The position numbers were made by a program, and so were the translations under genes. This document shows positions 46,587-55,868 of a DNA stretch of 64,000 bases, one piece after another. Position 1 is the first letter of the stretch. Each line of letters opens with the position of its first letter. Origin of the DNA: Frankia sp. AiPa1 (GTDB taxonomy: Bacteria > Actinomycetota > Actinomycetes > Frankiales > Frankiaceae); assembly GCF_023243075.1 (NCBI RefSeq), contig NZ_JALKFZ020000126.1, forward strand, positions 84,774 to 148,773, read 5' to 3'. The notes beneath the pieces were generated by a model. It made no database searches. It saw only the letters and a list, made by a program, of their open reading frames with translations, and was not told where the DNA came from.

Positions 46587-47792
46587 ATGGCGACAGAGCA
46601 GGACACGAAGCCGGCGGGCCAGCGGCCGGTCGACGCCGACAACCACTACTACGAGAGCCTCGACGCGTTCACCCGCCACCTCGACAAGAAGTTCCGCTTC
46701 CGCGGGGTCCGCGTCGTCGAGGACGGCCGCCACACCGAGATGGTCATCGGTGGCAAGGTCAACAACTTCATCCCGAACCCCACGTTCGACCCGGTGATCG
46801 TTCCCGGCTGCCTCGACCTGCAGTTCCGCGGCCAGATCCCGGAAGGGGTCGACCCACGCACCCTCACCAAGGTCGAGCCCATCCACCCGGAGTACCGGGA
46901 CCGGGACGCACGACTGAAGACCATGGACGAGCAGGGCCTCGACGCGGTGCTGCTGTTCCCGACCCTCGGTTGCGGGGTCGAGCAGGCGCTGCGGCACGAC
47001 GTCCCGGCCACGATGGCGAGCCTGCACGCGTTCAACCGCTGGCTCGAGGACGACTGGGGCTACTTCTACCAGGAGCGGATCCTCGCCGCCCCGATGATCT
47101 CCCTGGCCGACCCCGAGGCGGCGCTCGCCGAGATCGACCGGACGCTTGAGCTCGGCGCCCGCATCGTGCACATCCGCCCGGCGCCGGTACCGACCGGGAC
47201 CGACAAGGGCCGCTCGCTGGGCGACAGGGCCCACGACCCGATCTGGGCCCGTCTCGCCGAGGCCGGCATCCCGGTCGCGTTCCACCTCGGTGACAGCGGC
47301 TACAACGCCCTGCTCGGCGCACCCTGGGGCGGCGCCGACGAGTTCGCCCCGTTCCGCGCGCCGGACATGCTCGGCAGCGTCATCATCGGCGACCGGGCGA
47401 TCCACGACACCGTGGCGAGCCTCATCGTCGACGGCGTGTTCACCCGCCACCCGGCGTTGCGGATCGCCAGCATCGAGAACGGCTCCGACTGGCTCTACCC
47501 GCTGATCAAGGGTCTCAGGAAGCTGGCGAACCGCGTCCCGTCGAGGTTCCCCCAGGACCCGCTGGACACGATCCGCGAGCACCTCTGGGTCACGCCGTAC
47601 TACGAGGAGGACCTGCGCAAGCTCGCGGACACGATCGGCGTCGAGCGAGTCCTGTTCGGCTCCGACTGGCCGCACGGCGAGGGCCTCGCCGAGCCGGCGT
47701 CGTTCACCGACGAGCTCACCGACTTCACCCCCGACGAGGTGGAGAAGATCATGCGGACCAACACCGCCGAGCTCGTCGGGCTCCCTGCCTGA
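46587..47792 (+). CDS. Amidohydrolase family protein
   Basis: The 401-residue protein is an amidohydrolase-2-type TIM barrel: VDADNHYYESLDAF at the start (DxH-like metal site), the barrel strand VAFHLGDSGYN, and LFGSDWPHGEG with the conserved Asp near the end. Such enzymes hydrolyse or decarboxylate ring acids. ATG 46587 has GAGGTGA upstream. A second amidohydrolase gene follows after 71 bp, so the two are likely co-expressed. Confidence 0.9.
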   Translation: MATEQDTKPAGQRPVDADNHYYESLDAFTRHLDKKFRFRGVRVVEDGRHTEMVIGGKVNNFIPNPTFDPVIVPGCLDLQFRGQIPEGVDPRTLTKVEPIHPEYRDRDARLKTMDEQGLDAVLLFPTLGCGVEQALRHDVPATMASLHAFNRWLEDDWGYFYQERILAAPMISLADPEAALAEIDRTLELGARIVHIRPAPVPTGTDKGRSLGDRAHDPIWARLAEAGIPVAFHLGDSGYNALLGAPWGGADEFAPFRAPDMLGSVIIGDRAIHDTVASLIVDGVFTRHPALRIASIENGSDWLYPLIKGLRKLANRVPSRFPQDPLDTIREHLWVTPYYEEDLRKLADTIGVERVLFGSDWPHGEGLAEPASFTDELTDFTPDEVEKIMRTNTAELVGLPA

Positions 47793-47863
47793 CCCGGCGG
47801 TCCCGGTCGGGCACATCCAGCAGACAGCGGTGCGCCAGACGCACCGGAGAAAGGAGACCGCCG

Positions 47864-48709
47864 GTGACTCGCGCCATGGACTGCCTGGTGAATGTCGACT
47901 TCGGCGACCAGGGGAAGATGCCCGACTGGATGATCCGGGTGAAGGAGGACTACTTCAAGGCGGGCGACTCCTTCTTCAAGAGCCCCGAGCTGCCCGAACT
48001 TCTTGACGACATGGATGCCAACGGCGTCGAGAAGGCGATCCTGATCGCGAAGGCGAACCAGACGGACGGCCGGGCGTTCCGGTTCGCCGAGGCGCGCCCG
48101 GACCGTTTCGCCCTGGCGGTCGGCGGTTTCAACCTGCTGCGCCCGATGCCGACCGTCCGGGCGCTGGAGTCGCTGGTCCGCGACTACCCGGTCGCCTGTA
48201 CCAACGTCGGACCCAGCTTCTGGGGCGACGGCATGTACCCACCCACCGACCCGGTGTACTACCCCCTGTACACCAAGTGCTGCGAGCTTGAGCTGCCGCT
48301 CTGCATCAACACCGGCATTCCCGGCCCGCCGTTGCCGGCCGAGCCGCAGAACCCGATCTATATCGACCGGGTCTGTTACCGCTTTCCCGAGCTGAAGCTC
48401 TGCATGATTCACGGTGCCGACCCGTGGTGGGACGTCGCCATCCGACTCATGATCAAGTATGCCAATCTGCGGCTGATGACGTCGGCCTGGTCACCCAAGC
48501 GGCTGCCGGCCGAACTGCTGCACTTCATGCGAACCCGAGGCAAGAACCGGATCATCTTCGCCTCCGACTACCCGGTCCTCTCCTTCCAGCGGACCCTGGC
48601 CGAGGCCGCGGCCCTCGACCTGCCGGACGACGTTCGGGACAACTGGCTCTTCGGCAACGCCGACGCCTTCTTCTTCGACGGCAAGACCGGCACCGCCGCC
48701 ACCGGCTGA
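47864..48709 (+). CDS. Short amidohydrolase family protein
   Basis: The 281-residue protein resembles amidohydrolase-2 enzymes (CMIHGADPWW, IIFASDYPVLSFQRT) but is short and lacks an HxH or DxH metal motif at the N-terminus (MDCLVNVDFGDQGKMP). It may use a reduced metal site or act with the enzyme encoded just upstream. GTG 47864 follows AAAGGAGA. It is probably cytoplasmic. Confidence 0.85.
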   Translation: MTRAMDCLVNVDFGDQGKMPDWMIRVKEDYFKAGDSFFKSPELPELLDDMDANGVEKAILIAKANQTDGRAFRFAEARPDRFALAVGGFNLLRPMPTVRALESLVRDYPVACTNVGPSFWGDGMYPPTDPVYYPLYTKCCELELPLCINTGIPGPPLPAEPQNPIYIDRVCYRFPELKLCMIHGADPWWDVAIRLMIKYANLRLMTSAWSPKRLPAELLHFMRTRGKNRIIFASDYPVLSFQRTLAEAAALDLPDDVRDNWLFGNADAFFFDGKTGTAATG

Positions 48710-48711
48710 AG

Positions 48712-49002
48712 TCAGCACTCCGCCCGCGCAGGGCCCAGACTCGATGTGGCTGGAAACGTCAGGAGTGGCCAGACCGACACAATTCCATGCCGGCGGAGAA
48801 GCCGGCTCCAGCGCTTCTCGTAGGTGACGCCGGCGTCCGCGTAGTCCGCCGGGATGCCGGCGACGGCGTCGCGTGGCACGACGACCTGGTATCCGCGGTT
48901 GACCGCGTCCATCACCAGGTTCGGGATCGCGATGTTCACCGAGACGCCGGTGGCGACGATGGTGGTGACACCCAGGTTGCGCAGGACACCAAAAAGCTTC
49001 AC
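48712..49002 (-). pseudogene. Isochorismatase-like cysteine hydrolase fragment
   Basis: The minus strand reads KLFGVLRNLGVTTIVATGVS, then VNIAIPNLVMDAVNRGYQVV and VPRDAVAGIPADYAD, the C-terminal half of an isochorismatase-family hydrolase with the Cys position replaced (GVSVNI where GVCT or GVSTN are usual). The N-terminal half with the catalytic Asp is missing and the end (from 48825) is no longer family-like. It occupies the gap between the amidohydrolase and the NTF2-like genes. Confidence 0.75.
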
Positions 49003-49025
49003 ATGTATCGAGACGGCTGACGCGG

Positions 49026-49039
49026 TAGGTTCGCGAGCT
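49026..49039 (+). promoter_or_regulatory. TAGGTT box placed for a leaderless transcript
   Basis: TAGGTT at 49026-49031 lies 14 bp before GTG 49040, with no ribosome site between. It has the same spacing as at 8725, 36173 and 42793. Confidence 0.35.
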
Positions 49040-49558
49040 GTGGAGCTGTGGGAGCTGATCGCCCGCGAGCGCATTCGTGACTCGCTTGCCCGCTACACCT
49101 GGTCCGGGGACGCGCTGCGGCTCGACGAGCTGGCCCTCGCCTTCCACGAGGACGGCGAGCTGGAGGTACGCGGACAGCCGCCGCGCCGCGGCCGCCAAGC
49201 CATCATCGAGTTCCTCGGCGGCGTTTCCCCGGGCGGCGGCGCGCCGCCGGGCACGCCCAGCAGTGCGCCGCCGGGCCCGTCGGCCGGCGCCACGTCACCG
49301 GCCGCTTCGGCCGGGCCAGGGCCACGCCGCATCGTCCGACACAACCTCGCGAACATCCGCTTTCTCGAGATCAGCCCGGACGAGGCCCGGGTGGCAAGCT
49401 ACTTCACGGTGGTCACCGAGATCGGCCTCGACCACTACGGCCGCTACCGGGACACCTTCGTCCCGGTCGGCGACGAATGGCTGATCCGGCACCGCTACGT
49501 CTCGACCGACTGGCGTGCCCCCGATTCGACGATGGCGCCCCCGTCCTCGATCAGATGA
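49040..49558 (+). CDS. SnoaL/NTF2-like protein
   Basis: The 172-residue protein starts LWELIARERIRDSLARYTWS, the typical first helix of NTF2-like polyketide-cyclase or dehydratase proteins, and ends with a beta sheet (TVVTEIGLDHYGRYRDTFVP, then WLIRHRYVSTDW). A Pro/Gly/Ser insert (about residues 70-95) interrupts the domain. GTG 49040 marks the homology start; upstream in-frame sequence belongs to the isochorismatase remnant on the other strand. Enzymatic role unknown, often in ring or steroid metabolism. Confidence 0.8.
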   Translation: MELWELIARERIRDSLARYTWSGDALRLDELALAFHEDGELEVRGQPPRRGRQAIIEFLGGVSPGGGAPPGTPSSAPPGPSAGATSPAASAGPGPRRIVRHNLANIRFLEISPDEARVASYFTVVTEIGLDHYGRYRDTFVPVGDEWLIRHRYVSTDWRAPDSTMAPPSSIR

Positions 49559-49672
49559 ACTCCTGAGCCCACTACCCGCGACCGCCGGCGCCCGCGGCTG
49601 ACCGTCGCCGCTCCCACGCGCGTCGCGCCTGCGACGCGTTGCACCGACGCCCGCACCCCCGTTAGTGTTCAT

Positions 49673-49686
49673 AACATCTAGATGTT
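49673..49686. promoter_or_regulatory. Perfect 14-bp palindrome AACATCTAGATGTT
   Basis: This exact palindrome lies 36 bp upstream of the acyl-CoA dehydrogenase start in a GC-rich region. It is the best example of the island's TAGAT/ATCTA motif and has the symmetry expected for a TetR-type dimer site. Confidence 0.65.
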
Positions 49687-49721
49687 TTGCCCTTGCCCTG
49701 ACGGTGGATGACGAGGAGCCC

Positions 49722-50720
49722 ATGCAGTTTCGCTTCGACGAGTTCCAGATCGCGATGCGTGATGCCGTCCGGGCGTTCTGCACCGGCCGGCTTGCCCTCG
49801 CGGACATCGCGGGCCGCGAGGACAAGCCGGCCGAACCGGCCCTGTGGTCCGCACTGGCCGAGCTCGGCGTGCTGGGAATACTCGCCGACGGGCCGGGCAC
49901 CGGCCTCGGGCTCGTCGAGGCGTCGCTGGCGTTCGAGGAGCTCGGCGCCCATCTCGCCCCCGGCCCGCTGCTGTGGTCGACGCTGGGCGCCCCGTTCGTC
50001 GACGGCGCCGCCGACGGCGCGGTCCGGGTCGCCGGCGTCGAGCTGGACGACTCGCTGCCTGGTCCGGTGGTGGTCGAGCACGCCGACGGGGCCGACGTCC
50101 TGCTCGTGCTGCGCGCCGACCGGATCGAGCTGGTCCCCCGCGCCGCGCTGCTGCCGGCGACCGCCGGTCTGCCGCTCGACCCGCTGACCCCGGTCGCGGT
50201 GTTCGACACGATCCCGGCCGGCAGGGTCGTCGGGGACGCGGCGGCGGCACGGCGACTGCGGAACCGCGGTGCGATCCTCAGCGCCGCGACGCTGGTCGGC
50301 GTCGCTCAGGGGGCGCTGGACACCGCCCGCGGCTACGCCCTGGAACGCGAGCAGTTCGGCGTGCCGATCGGTTCGTTCCAGGCGATCAAGCACATTCTCG
50401 CGGACATGTACGTCCGGGTGGAGCTGGCCCGCGCGGCCACCTACGCGGCGGCGGCGATCGCCACGGACCCCCGCGCGGGTGATCTCGCGCACTCCGCCGC
50501 GGCGGCGAAGGTGCTGGCCGGTGACGCCGGCATCGCCAATGGGCGAGCCGCCGTCCAGGTGCTCGGCGGCATGGGCTTCACCTGGGACATGCTCCCGCAC
50601 TACTACCTCAAGCGTGCGTGGGTCCTCGAGAACGGCTTCGGCACCGCGTCCGCGCATGCCGCCGGTCTCGGCGCCGCCGTCGCCGAGGAGGCCCTGGCCG
50701 GCAGTCCGGCTGCCTCGTGA
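49722..50720 (+). CDS. Acyl-CoA dehydrogenase, beta-type partner subunit
   Basis: The 332-residue protein is shorter than the usual ~380 and lacks part of the middle domain. It retains the N-terminal helical domain (LWSALAELGVLGILADG), the segment REQFGVPIGSFQAIKHILAD and the C-terminal motif LGGMGFTWDMLPHYYLKRAW. This is the partner type of two-gene dehydrogenases; the likely partner is encoded at 53184. ATG 49722 has GAGGAG upstream. Confidence 0.88.
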   Translation: MQFRFDEFQIAMRDAVRAFCTGRLALADIAGREDKPAEPALWSALAELGVLGILADGPGTGLGLVEASLAFEELGAHLAPGPLLWSTLGAPFVDGAADGAVRVAGVELDDSLPGPVVVEHADGADVLLVLRADRIELVPRAALLPATAGLPLDPLTPVAVFDTIPAGRVVGDAAAARRLRNRGAILSAATLVGVAQGALDTARGYALEREQFGVPIGSFQAIKHILADMYVRVELARAATYAAAAIATDPRAGDLAHSAAAAKVLAGDAGIANGRAAVQVLGGMGFTWDMLPHYYLKRAWVLENGFGTASAHAAGLGAAVAEEALAGSPAAS

Positions 50721-50799
50721 CCGGTCACAGGGTCACGAGCGACATCGCGCGGGGCGACATCGCGCCGGGCGCGATCGTGACGGGTATCCGCTCGCCGGC

Positions 50800-50827
50800 G
50801 GGTGCCGGGTGCCGGGTGCCGGGTGCC
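50800..50827 (+). repeat. Four tandem GGGTGCC units
   Basis: Four exact 7-bp GGGTGCC copies at 50800-50827, followed by a degenerate copy (GATGCCGGTAGA), lie between the dehydrogenase and the crotonase start, in the leader of the latter. Confidence 0.9.
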
Positions 50828-50863
50828 GGTAGACGGATGCCGGTAGAGAGGAAGGATCCGCTG

Positions 50864-51667
50864 GTGGGGTACGCATCGATCCAGTACGACGTCACCGACC
50901 GCGTCGCCACGATCACGTTCGACCGGCCGAAGCAGCTCAACGCGCTGAGCCCGTCGATGATCAACGAGCTGCGGCAGGCCTACACCGACGCCGAGGCCGA
51001 CGAGAACGTCTGGATTCTGCTCGTCACCGGCAACGGCCGGGCTTTCTGCGCCGGCGCCGACGTCAGCGAGATCCCGGGCACCGGGAAGGTCGTCTCCGAG
51101 ACGCCGTACCTGTCGACCTACGACCAGTGGGAGGCCCCGCAGGAGGGCACGCCGCCGTTCCGGTCGATGACCAAGCCGGTCCTGGTCGCCGTCAACGGCC
51201 TGTGCTGCGGCGCCGGGCTCGACCTGGTCACCACCGGCGACATCGTGATCGCCTCGGACCGCGCGGAGTTCTTCGACCCGCACGTCAGCATCGGGCTGGT
51301 CTCCGGCCGGGAGTCGGTGCGCCTCGCCCGCGCGCTGCCCACCCACATCGCGATGCGGATGGCGCTGATGGGACGGCACGAGCGGATGGGCGCGCAGCGT
51401 GCCTACGAGCTCGGGCTGATCTCCGAGGTGGTCGAGCACGACCGCCTGCTGGAACGGGCGCGGGAGCTGGCGGCGACCGTGAACCGCAACGCCCCGCTGG
51501 CCGTGCGCGGCACCCGCCTGGCCATCCGCAAGGGCCTGGACCTGCCGCTGCTGGAGGCCGAGATCATGGCCGAGGCCTTCCGCGAGCGGGTGGTGCGCAC
51601 CGAGGACGCCCTCGAGGGCCCGCGGGCCTTCCTGGACAAGCGCGAGCCCCGGTGGCAGGCGCGATGA
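50864..51667 (+). CDS. Enoyl-CoA hydratase/isomerase family protein
   Basis: The 267-residue crotonase has ATITFDRPKQLNALS, the oxyanion segment RAFCAGADVSE, and NGLCCGAGLDLVTTGDIV. The positions of both catalytic glutamates are changed (Asp in GAGLDLV and His in FDPHVSIG), so it is probably not a plain hydratase. GTG 50864 is chosen because AGGAAGGA lies 7-8 bp upstream; ATG 50837 is an alternative. Its stop overlaps the acyl-CoA synthetase start (ATGA). Confidence 0.87.
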   Translation: MGYASIQYDVTDRVATITFDRPKQLNALSPSMINELRQAYTDAEADENVWILLVTGNGRAFCAGADVSEIPGTGKVVSETPYLSTYDQWEAPQEGTPPFRSMTKPVLVAVNGLCCGAGLDLVTTGDIVIASDRAEFFDPHVSIGLVSGRESVRLARALPTHIAMRMALMGRHERMGAQRAYELGLISEVVEHDRLLERARELAATVNRNAPLAVRGTRLAIRKGLDLPLLEAEIMAEAFRERVVRTEDALEGPRAFLDKREPRWQAR

Positions 51668-53193
51668 GCACCTCGGACACCACCGCGCTGCCCGCGCTGC
51701 CCGCGCTCAGCGAGCGCATCGGCCGCGTTCTCACGCTCGACCCGGCCGCCCCGGCGCTGGAGTTCGACGGCCACTGGCACACCTGGGGCGAGCTGGCCGC
51801 GGCCGCCGATGCCGTCGCGCCGCTGGTGCGCCCGGGCGAGCGGGTCGCCGTGCTGCTGCGCAACCGCCCGGCGCAGCTGGGCCTGCTGATCGGCCTGCTG
51901 CGCGCGGGCGCCTGTGTGGTGGCGGTGAACCCGGGGCGCGGCACCGAGCGGGTCCGGGCGGACACCCACGCCCTCGGTGTCGCCACTGTCGCCGGCGGCC
52001 GGGAGGATCTCGAGGCCTTCGCGCCGCCGGTCCGCTGGCTGGTCAGCGAGGCGCTCGGCGACCTGGTCGTCCGCGGGGAGCGTCCCGCGGGGACGGACGC
52101 GGGCGGGTGGCGGCCAGGCATCGCCGTGGAGATGCTCACCAGCGGGACGACCGGCCCGCCGAAGCGGGTACCGCTGAGCTATGAGACGTTCACCCGGGTG
52201 CTCGTCGGCGCGAAGCACTACGAGCGGCACGCCGACGAGACGCTGCGCCTGCGCCGCGGCGTGGTCATCGTCAACGCGCCGCTGGTTCACCTCGGCGGCC
52301 TGTTCCGGGTGTTGCAGTGCGTGGGCGACGGCCGCGCGTTCTGCCTGCTGCCGAAGTTCGAGGTGAAGGCCTGGGTGGACGCGGTACGCCGGCACCGCCC
52401 CTCGACGGTGAGCCTGGTTCCCACCGCGCTGCGGATGGTGCTCGACGCCGATCTCGACCCCGCGGACCTCGCCAGCGTCCGCTCGGTCGTCTCGGGCACC
52501 GCCCCGCTGTCCGCCGACGACGCCGACGCCTTCCAGGCGAAGTACGGCGTCGCGGTCCTGACCTCGTACGCGGCCACCGAGTTCGGCGGCGGCGTGGCCG
52601 GATGGAACCTCGCCAACCACGAGAAGTACTGGACGGCCAAGCGCGGCAGCGTCGGGCGGGCGCACGCCGGCTGCGAGCTGCGCACGGTCGACCCCGACAC
52701 CGGCGCCCCGCTCGGCCCGGACGTCCCCGGCCTGCTGGAGGTGCGCGCACACCAGCTCGGCGACTCCTCCGGCTGGACCCGCACGACGGACCTGGCCCGC
52801 ATCGACGCCGACGGTTTCCTGTGGGTCCTCGGCCGGGCGGACCAGGCGATCATCCGCGGCGGGTTCAAGGTGCTGCCCGACGACGTGCGCGTCGCGCTCG
52901 AGAGCGACCCGCGGGTCCGTGGTGCGTCCGTCGTCGGCCGGCCCGACCCCCGCCTCGGCGCGGTGCCGGTGGCCGCCGTCGAGCTGCGCCCCGGCAACGA
53001 GTCGGTGACCGCCGAGGACCTCCTCGCCGCCGCCGCCGCCGTGCTGGCCCGCTACGAGCTGCCCACCGAGCTGCGCATCGTCGACGCGCTGCCCCGCACC
53101 CCGTCCGGCAAGGTCGACCTCGTCGCCGTCCGCGACCTGTTCACAAGTCCACCCCGGACACGTCCCCCCAGGAGCACACCCGCATGGACCTGA
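51664..53193 (+). CDS. AMP-dependent acyl-CoA synthetase
   Basis: The 509-residue enzyme has the P-loop LTSGTTGPPKRVPL, YAATEFGGG, the TTDLARIDADGFLWVLGR hinge region and the catalytic Lys in PRTPSGKVDL (about Lys483). It activates a carboxylic acid with CoA. Its last ten bases overlap the start of the next gene. It belongs to the tightly linked set crotonase, CoA ligase, dehydrogenase, and likely handles the same acid or its CoA-linked intermediate. Confidence 0.9.
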   Translation: MSTSDTTALPALPALSERIGRVLTLDPAAPALEFDGHWHTWGELAAAADAVAPLVRPGERVAVLLRNRPAQLGLLIGLLRAGACVVAVNPGRGTERVRADTHALGVATVAGGREDLEAFAPPVRWLVSEALGDLVVRGERPAGTDAGGWRPGIAVEMLTSGTTGPPKRVPLSYETFTRVLVGAKHYERHADETLRLRRGVVIVNAPLVHLGGLFRVLQCVGDGRAFCLLPKFEVKAWVDAVRRHRPSTVSLVPTALRMVLDADLDPADLASVRSVVSGTAPLSADDADAFQAKYGVAVLTSYAATEFGGGVAGWNLANHEKYWTAKRGSVGRAHAGCELRTVDPDTGAPLGPDVPGLLEVRAHQLGDSSGWTRTTDLARIDADGFLWVLGRADQAIIRGGFKVLPDDVRVALESDPRVRGASVVGRPDPRLGAVPVAAVELRPGNESVTAEDLLAAAAAVLARYELPTELRIVDALPRTPSGKVDLVAVRDLFTSPPRTRPPRSTPAWT

Positions 53194-54374
53194 CGTACAG
53201 CGAGCAGGACGAGGCCTTCCGAGCCGAGCTGCGGACCTGGCTTCAGGCCGCGGTGCCGGCGCAGGGCCCACCGCCGCCGCCGGGAGACTGGGCCGCGCGC
53301 CGCGCCTACGACACCGCCTGGCAGCGCCGGCTCCACGACGGCGGCTACGCCGGCATCAACTGGCCCAGCCAGTTCGGCGGTCGCGGCCTGCCCGCCACCC
53401 AGCAGCTGGTCTACCTGGAGGAGTACGCCCGCGCCGGCGCGCCCTACATCGGCATCAACTTCGTTGGGAACATGCACGCCGGCCCGACCCTGATCGCCGA
53501 GGGCACCGACGAGCAGCGGGCCTTCCACCTCCCGCGCATCCTGCGCGGCGAGACCGTCTGGTGCCAGGGCTTCTCCGAGCCCCGGGCCGGCTCCGACCTC
53601 GCCTCGCTCGGCACCCGGGCGGTGCGTCAGGGCGACGAGTACATCGTCAACGGCCAGAAGATCTGGAGCACCCGCGCCCACGTCGCGGACTATGGTGAGC
53701 TGCTGGTCCGCACCGACCCCGACGCCCGCAAGCACCGCGGCATCACCTGGCTCATCCTCGACATGCACCAGCCGGGCGTCGAGGTCCGCCCGATGCGCAC
53801 GATCGACGGCGACGACCACTTCTGCGAGGTGTTCCTCACCGACGCCCGGGTCCCCGTCTCGAACCGGGTCGGCGCGGAGAACGACGGCTGGCGCGTCACC
53901 AACGTCACGCTGCGCTTCGAACGCGGCACCGCGTTCGCCCAGCACATCATCACCCTGCGCTCCCAGCTGCGCGGCCTGGTCAGCACCGCCCGGCAGGTGC
54001 CGAAGCCCGGCGGTGGGACGGCCTGGGACGACCCGGCGCTGCGCACCCACGTCGGCCGGCTGGAGGCACAGGTCGAGGGCCTGTGGCGGATGACCCAGCG
54101 CGGCATCGCCGAGGCCGAGGCGACGGGCCTGCCGGCGCCGACCGGCTCGGCGGTCAAGCTGCGGTTCAGTGAACTGAGCCAGGAGCTCAGTGAGCTCGCG
54201 GTCCGGGTGCTCGGCCGCGCCGCCCTCGGCGGCGTGCGGGCCGGCGGGATCGACGGCGTGGAGATCGCCCGCGCCTACCTGTGGTCGTTGCAGTACAGCA
54301 TCGCCGCCGGCACCTCGCAGATCCAGCGCAACCTCATCGCCGAGCGCATCCTCGGCCTGCCCCGCGCCGCCTGA
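53184..54374 (+). CDS. Acyl-CoA dehydrogenase, alpha-type
   Basis: The 396-residue dehydrogenase has YAGINWPSQFGGRG, VWCQGFSEPRAGSDLAS, IVNGQKIWSTRAHVADYGE and the C-terminal AAGTSQIQRNLIAERILGLP. It is the canonical subunit type and probably pairs with the short partner at 49722. ATG 53184 lies inside the end of the CoA ligase gene (10-bp overlap), indicating coupled translation. A strong hairpin follows its stop. Confidence 0.92.
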   Translation: MDLTYSEQDEAFRAELRTWLQAAVPAQGPPPPPGDWAARRAYDTAWQRRLHDGGYAGINWPSQFGGRGLPATQQLVYLEEYARAGAPYIGINFVGNMHAGPTLIAEGTDEQRAFHLPRILRGETVWCQGFSEPRAGSDLASLGTRAVRQGDEYIVNGQKIWSTRAHVADYGELLVRTDPDARKHRGITWLILDMHQPGVEVRPMRTIDGDDHFCEVFLTDARVPVSNRVGAENDGWRVTNVTLRFERGTAFAQHIITLRSQLRGLVSTARQVPKPGGGTAWDDPALRTHVGRLEAQVEGLWRMTQRGIAEAEATGLPAPTGSAVKLRFSELSQELSELAVRVLGRAALGGVRAGGIDGVEIARAYLWSLQYSIAAGTSQIQRNLIAERILGLPRAA

Positions 54375-54409
54375 CCCGCGAGTCAGCCGGCGTGGAGGCG
54401 TCGTGTGGC

Positions 54410-54445
54410 GGGCCCGCGCCCGCGGTGCGGGGCGGGTGCGGGCCC
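54410..54445. terminator. Hairpin between convergent operons
   Basis: GGGCCCGCGCCCGC (54410-54423) pairs with GCGGGTGCGGGCCC (54432-54445) through 14 bp with one G-U, around an 8-nt loop. It lies in the 105-bp gap between converging dehydrogenase genes and can terminate transcription from both sides. Confidence 0.7.
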
Positions 54446-54479
54446 GTCGTTCGGCGCTGAGGGCCAGCCCCGTGCGGGC

Positions 54480-55868
54480 TCAGGCCCTGCCTTCGGACGG
54501 CGGCGCGGCGGGGACGCGTCCCGTCCAGGTGCTGGCGTCGCGCAGGACGTCCCGGAACGGCCGGCCGCTGTCGAACGAGGGCTCGCGGGGCAGGCCGAGC
54601 ACCCGCTCGCCGATCCCGTTGCGCTGCATCTCGTTGGTGCCACCGGCGATCGCCATGAACCGGCCGTCGAGGAACGCGGCCGCCGTCCTGCCCTCCTCGC
54701 CGACCGGCCAGGACACCGCGTCCGCGCCACCGATGCGCAGGGCGGCGTTGGCGCGCAGCGGGTCATACGTGCCCATGGCGAGCTTCGCGTACGAGGCGAC
54801 GTGCGCGGCCGACGCGGGATCGGCCCGCATCAGCCCGCCGAGCCGGGCCACCAGGGCGCGGCGGGCGACGTCGTTGACGTGTACCCCGACGATCTCGTCC
54901 CGCACTGCCGGGTCGTCGAGCCGGCCGACCGAGCGAGCGAGCTCGACGAGATCCGCAGCGATACCCTTCGGCGCCGAGCTGCCGCCCCCGGGGCCGATCC
55001 CGCCGCCACGCTCGAAGATCAGCATGGTCTGCGCGACCGTCCAGCCGTTGTTCACCTCACCGACGATGTCGTCGTCGGTGAGCGCGACGTCGTCGAAGAA
55101 CTCCTGGCAGAACTGCGACCCGCCGTTGATCTGCCTGATCCGCCGAACCGTCACGCCGCTGGCGCCCACCGGCACGGCGAACCAGGTCAGCCCGCGGTGC
55201 TTCGGCACGTCCCAGTCGGTGCGGGCCAGGCACAGGCCGTAGTCGGCGTAGTAGGCGCCACTGCTCCAGATCTTCGAGCCGTTCAGCACCCAGCGCCCGT
55301 CCTCGCGGACCGCCTGGGTGCGCACCCCGGCGAGGTCCGAACCCGCGTCCGGCTCGGAGAAGAACTGCACGACCAGCTCCTGGCCAGCGAGGATCCGCGG
55401 GATGTGCCGGCGCAGGAACGCGGGCGACCCGTGGGCGAGCATCGTCGGCGCGCAGACACGGAACGTGGTGCCGCCGACGATCCCGAAGTCGGGCAGCCGG
55501 TAGGCGCGGGCCTCCTCGGCGAAGGCGCGCTCGTACTCGGGGCCGAGGCCCTGCCCGCCGTACTCGCGGGGCCAGGTGATCCCGGCGAATCCGGCGTCGA
55601 ACAGCCGGCGATGCAGGGCCCGTTCCGGGGCCACGTCACTGACCGCGCTCTCCCGGAAGCCACGGGCACTGGGATTCGCGGGCTCCAGGTTCGCCGCGAG
55701 CCAGGCCCGCGCACGCGCCCGGAACCGCTCCGGCGTCTCGCCGTCCGGCGGCGCCGGCGCGACCGGAACCTCGGTCTGGACCTCGGTCTGGACCTCGGCC
55801 GGGGCGGCGGCCGTGACCTCGGCCGAGCCGGCGGCCGGGACCTCAGGGGTGTTCGCTGTGCCCGCCAT
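54480..55868 (-). CDS. Acyl-CoA dehydrogenase, alpha-type
   Basis: The 462-residue protein has a ~45-residue Ala/Pro/Glu/Val-rich N-terminal extension with short repeats (EVQTEVQTEV), then the dehydrogenase domains: FAGITWPREYGGQG, VVQFFSEPDAGSDLAG, WVLNGSKIWSSGAYYADYG, and AGGTNEMQRNGIGERVLGLP. ATG 55868 is chosen because it overlaps the upstream gene's stop by one base; an upstream ATG 55910 would lie inside that gene. It is the canonical half of a pair with that gene. Confidence 0.9.
   Translation of the reverse strand: MAGTANTPEVPAAGSAEVTAAAPAEVQTEVQTEVPVAPAPPDGETPERFRARARAWLAANLEPANPSARGFRESAVSDVAPERALHRRLFDAGFAGITWPREYGGQGLGPEYERAFAEEARAYRLPDFGIVGGTTFRVCAPTMLAHGSPAFLRRHIPRILAGQELVVQFFSEPDAGSDLAGVRTQAVREDGRWVLNGSKIWSSGAYYADYGLCLARTDWDVPKHRGLTWFAVPVGASGVTVRRIRQINGGSQFCQEFFDDVALTDDDIVGEVNNGWTVAQTMLIFERGGGIGPGGGSSAPKGIAADLVELARSVGRLDDPAVRDEIVGVHVNDVARRALVARLGGLMRADPASAAHVASYAKLAMGTYDPLRANAALRIGGADAVSWPVGEEGRTAAAFLDGRFMAIAGGTNEMQRNGIGERVLGLPREPSFDSGRPFRDVLRDASTWTGRVPAAPPSEGRA

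Noticed and set aside
45129..47816. Antisense open frame (about 895 codons) opposite dehydrogenase and amidohydrolase genes
   Set aside because: It crosses two convincing genes in the opposite direction and shows no family features.
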